Part shown: positions 61,790 to 64,000 of the stretch, in pieces
How positions within the stretch are numbered: the stretch's first letter is position 1
How the letters are laid out: every line of letters starts with the position of its first letter
Assembly: GCA_014529385.2 (NCBI GenBank)
Contig: CM043969.1
Span: forward strand, 24,102,446 to 24,166,445
DNA from: Adiantum capillus-veneris
Taxonomy: Eukaryota > Streptophyta > Polypodiopsida > Polypodiales > Pteridaceae
Length of the DNA: 64,000 nt
Reading direction: 5' to 3'
Notes under the pieces: model-generated
What the model was told of the DNA's origin: nothing
The model's database searches: none
What the model saw: only the letters and a program-made list of their open reading frames with translations
Translations under genes and position numbers: made by a program

Positions 61790-62706
61790 ATGGCTGGATC
61801 ACAGGACACTTCTCTTTACAATATCAAGAAGCTGGATGGAACCAATTTCCCATTGTGGAAGAAGCAGATTTGGCACGTGTTGCTACAAAAGAAGCAGATA
61901 AAACCTATAAAGCTCAAGGGGATAAAACCAGAAGAGATGGACGAAGATGAATGGAGCAAAATGGATGAATTGGCACTTTCTACCATTATGCTGACTTTGG
62001 CAGAAAGCGTTCACTTCAATGTAGCAGACGAGATGTCGGCTTATCAAGCATGGTTAAAGCTGAGTGATCTTTATGAGAAATAGAGTGCAGCTTCACAGGT
62101 ATACTGGCTTAAGAAGCTTGTTGACTTGAAGATGAAAGAAGGGACACCTATGTCCAATCATCTGAATGAATTCAACACAATCAAGGTGTCAAGTTTGATG
62201 AACCTGTTAGAGCTATGTTCCTGTTGATCACATTGCCGGAAAGTTGGGACACTTTTCGCACAGCTTTGAGTAATTCTGCACCTCCAGATGGTTTGAACAT
62301 AGCAGGTGTAGAAGGAAGTCTGCTTACTAAAGAAACCAATAGAAAGACAATGGACAAAGGCAAAGGAACAACCTTAGTTGTCAGGGGAAGGACCAAAGAA
62401 AAGTACAAAGGTTGAAAGAGGAATCAATCTCGTAGCAAGTCCCGCAGTGCTAAAGGCAAGAGTGACATAGAATGCTACCATTGTGGCAAGAAGGGTCACA
62501 TGAAAAGAGACTGCAGAGAATGGAAAGTAGAAAAAGGCAAAGAGAAAGCTGAAGACCATGGTGAGAAGAACAAGTCCTCAGTGAAGATTCAAGAAATAAA
62601 TGTGACAAACACTGTTGTAGAGGATGACAGTCTAGTGTCAGGAGACATCTACTTCTTGAAGAATACAATGGACTCAGCTCTTCTTACAGCATCTGAAAGG
62701 CACTGA
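61790..62706 (+). pseudogene. Copia-2 gag
   Basis: ATG at 61790; the first 97 codons include LDGTNFPLWKKQ and LKLSDLYEK, typical Copia gag. A TAG at 62081-62083, a small deletion/frameshift near 62185, a TGA near 62413-62415, and a frameshift just before 62706 break it. The frame 62500-62706 and preceding bases include the knuckle CYHCGKKGHMKRDC (about 62473-62514), intact. Confidence 0.85.
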
Positions 62707-64000
62707 GTGACTGGATTATAGACTCAGGGGCATCACTTCATGTGTCTCCAAACAAGGAGTGGTTCACTTCTTATGTGACCACTAAAGATCATGTTCGGCT
62801 AGGCAATGGGCAGACATGTGAGATCTTAGGTGTTGGAGATGTTCAATTGAAGTTTCAGAATGGCTCTTCTTTCACGCTGAAGAATGTGAGACATGTTCCC
62901 GCAATTACAAAGAGCTTGATCAGCACAGGTTTACTTGATGATGCCCACTACGTCACCACTTTTGGACAGAACATGTGGAAGATATCCAAGGGTTCTATGA
63001 TAGTAGCACATGGAGTAATGTCTGGAGGACTTTACATGATTTATGTATCAAATGTCGCTAAAAATGTAATCAATGTAACCGAGCAGCCGAACGTTTCTTT
63101 GTGGCATAGCCGGTTAGGACATATGTCCAAGAAGGGAATGGAAATCTTGTCTCGTTCTGGTTCTTTGCCTGGCTTTTCATTTAATGATTTTGAATTCTGT
63201 GAACATTGTCTGTATGGTAAGCAAACACAGCAGCCACATAAGCATAGAAGCAGTAGAAGAGATACACAGTTGGCACTTGTTCATAGTGATTTGTGTGGAC
63301 CTATGCCTAACCTATCTCTAGGGGGAGCTTCTTACTTTATGACATTTATAGATGATTACTCGAGGAAAGTATGGATTTACTTTCTCAAGCACAAGGATGA
63401 AGCGTTTAGTGTTTTCAACACGTTTGTGACACTTGTGGAGAATCAGAGTGGAAAGAAGCTTAAATGCTTACGCACTGACAATGGTGGAGAGTATGTTTCA
63501 AAGGCCTTTCAGGACTTTTGTGAGTCAAAAGGTATAAAACGTGAAATTACTGCTCCTTACAATCCTCCTCAAAATGGTGTTGCTGAGAGGATGAATAGGA
63601 CCATACAAGAGAAGGTCAGAAGTATGTTGTCTAATGCACAACTGCCAAATGGGTTTTGGGCTGAAGCTGTATCAACAGCTGTTCATCTTGTAAATAGATC
63701 TCCTAGCAAGGTTTTGCAGAAGGATTCAGTGCCAAAGATGGTATGGTCAGGCAAAATGCCCTCATACAAGCATCTCAGAGTCTTTGGCTGTGAGGCATAT
63801 ACTCACGTTCCAAAGGAATTTAGGAACAAACTTGAGCCAAAGAGTAGAAAGTGCATCTTTATAGGCTATGGTAATTATGGTGAGATGGGGTATAGACTTT
63901 GGGATCCCGAATCCAGAAAGGTTGTCCGCAGCAATGATGTTCACTTTAATGAATCCAAATATCATTCTAAACCAGAGAGGGTTGAGGAGATTAGAAGAGT
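62700..64000 (+). CDS. Copia-2 protease-integrase, open to window edge
   Basis: A continuous frame from about 62700 to the end with no stop seen. It holds protease IIDSGAS (Asp codon 62721), the pre-integrase module WHSRLGHM...CEHCLYGKQ, and the integrase core with HSDLCGP, RTDNGGEY and NGVAERMNRT (the D, D and E). The downstream GYGNYGEMGYRLWDP segment leads toward RT, which lies outside the window. It is separated from gag by a frame change near 62700, so it is probably expressed only if gag is intact in other copies. Confidence 0.9.

Larger units (their letters stand above)
60503..64000 (+). mobile_element. Copia-2, 5' part (runs off the window)
   Basis: A 192 bp LTR (TGTTGGGGTATAAAG..CTTCA), a perfect primer site, a ~1.1 kb leader, a broken gag and an open protease-integrase frame to the window end. 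The pentamer before the LTR is TAGCG (60498-60502), to be compared with the unseen 3' side. Confidence 0.9.

Overview
The window is nuclear DNA of a land plant and is almost entirely repeats. Most LTR elements are primed by initiator-tRNA-Met (TGGTATCAGAGC-type primer sites next to LTR ends). Copia and chromodomain-bearing gypsy lineages, 3'-ended LINE fragments with poly(A), and very abundant (CA)n, (GA)n and poly(C) tracts all fit a large plant genome. A fern or other non-seed plant is only a guess; nothing here fixes the species. I see no rRNA, classical tRNA, CRISPR or bacterial operon structure.

Layout. 1-1550: remnant of a minus-strand LTR element with a ~60 bp degenerate repeat. 2646-4145: copy A of an unusual TATA/hairpin/intron-like unit. 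4520-14472: a minus-strand, apparently non-autonomous LTR element (about 4.35 kb without its insertion) with 1.1 kb LTRs and two overlapping ORFs. Its leader is split by a plus-strand Copia element (Copia-1, 7222-12815, TSD GGGTT). 16540-17000: Copia RT relic. 17258-25273: degenerate chromovirus (Gypsy-1) whose 5' LTR is cut at an (AC)n tract. 25780-28440: two 3' LINE fragments with poly(A). 30794-31537 (minus): the only good candidate for an ordinary host gene, a three-helix membrane protein of unknown function. 32160-32320: a possible tRNA-derived SINE. 32412-34500: a minus LINE that keeps endonuclease and zf-RVT but lacks RT.

34600-37540 holds only short tandem duplications. 37544-45090 is an old Copia (Copia-3) with 140 bp LTRs, split by a minus-strand deleted Copia (Copia-4, 40538-43391, TSD TATTT). 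45699-51065 holds copies B and C of the TATA/hairpin/intron-like unit in tandem. 51525 to beyond 60502 is a minus-strand gypsy element (Gypsy-2) with a degenerate pol; a short-LTR Copia (Copia-2, 60503 to the window end) sits in its 5' LTR and has an open integrase frame running off the edge.

The best candidate for something undescribed is the unit seen as copies A, B and C, plus a weak fourth at about 35886. Each has TATTTAAA, then a GTGAGGG/CCCTCAC inverted repeat in the presumed leader, then an ATGG(A/G)GCT start, a long T-rich repeat-laden stretch, and a conserved CTAAC block; in B and C the distance from CTAAC to a GCAG 3' splice-like site is exactly 30 nt. This is read by eye; transcription is untested. 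The second candidate is the non-autonomous element at 4520-14472 with its ATGA-overlapping ORF pair and triple 18 bp repeat in the leader.
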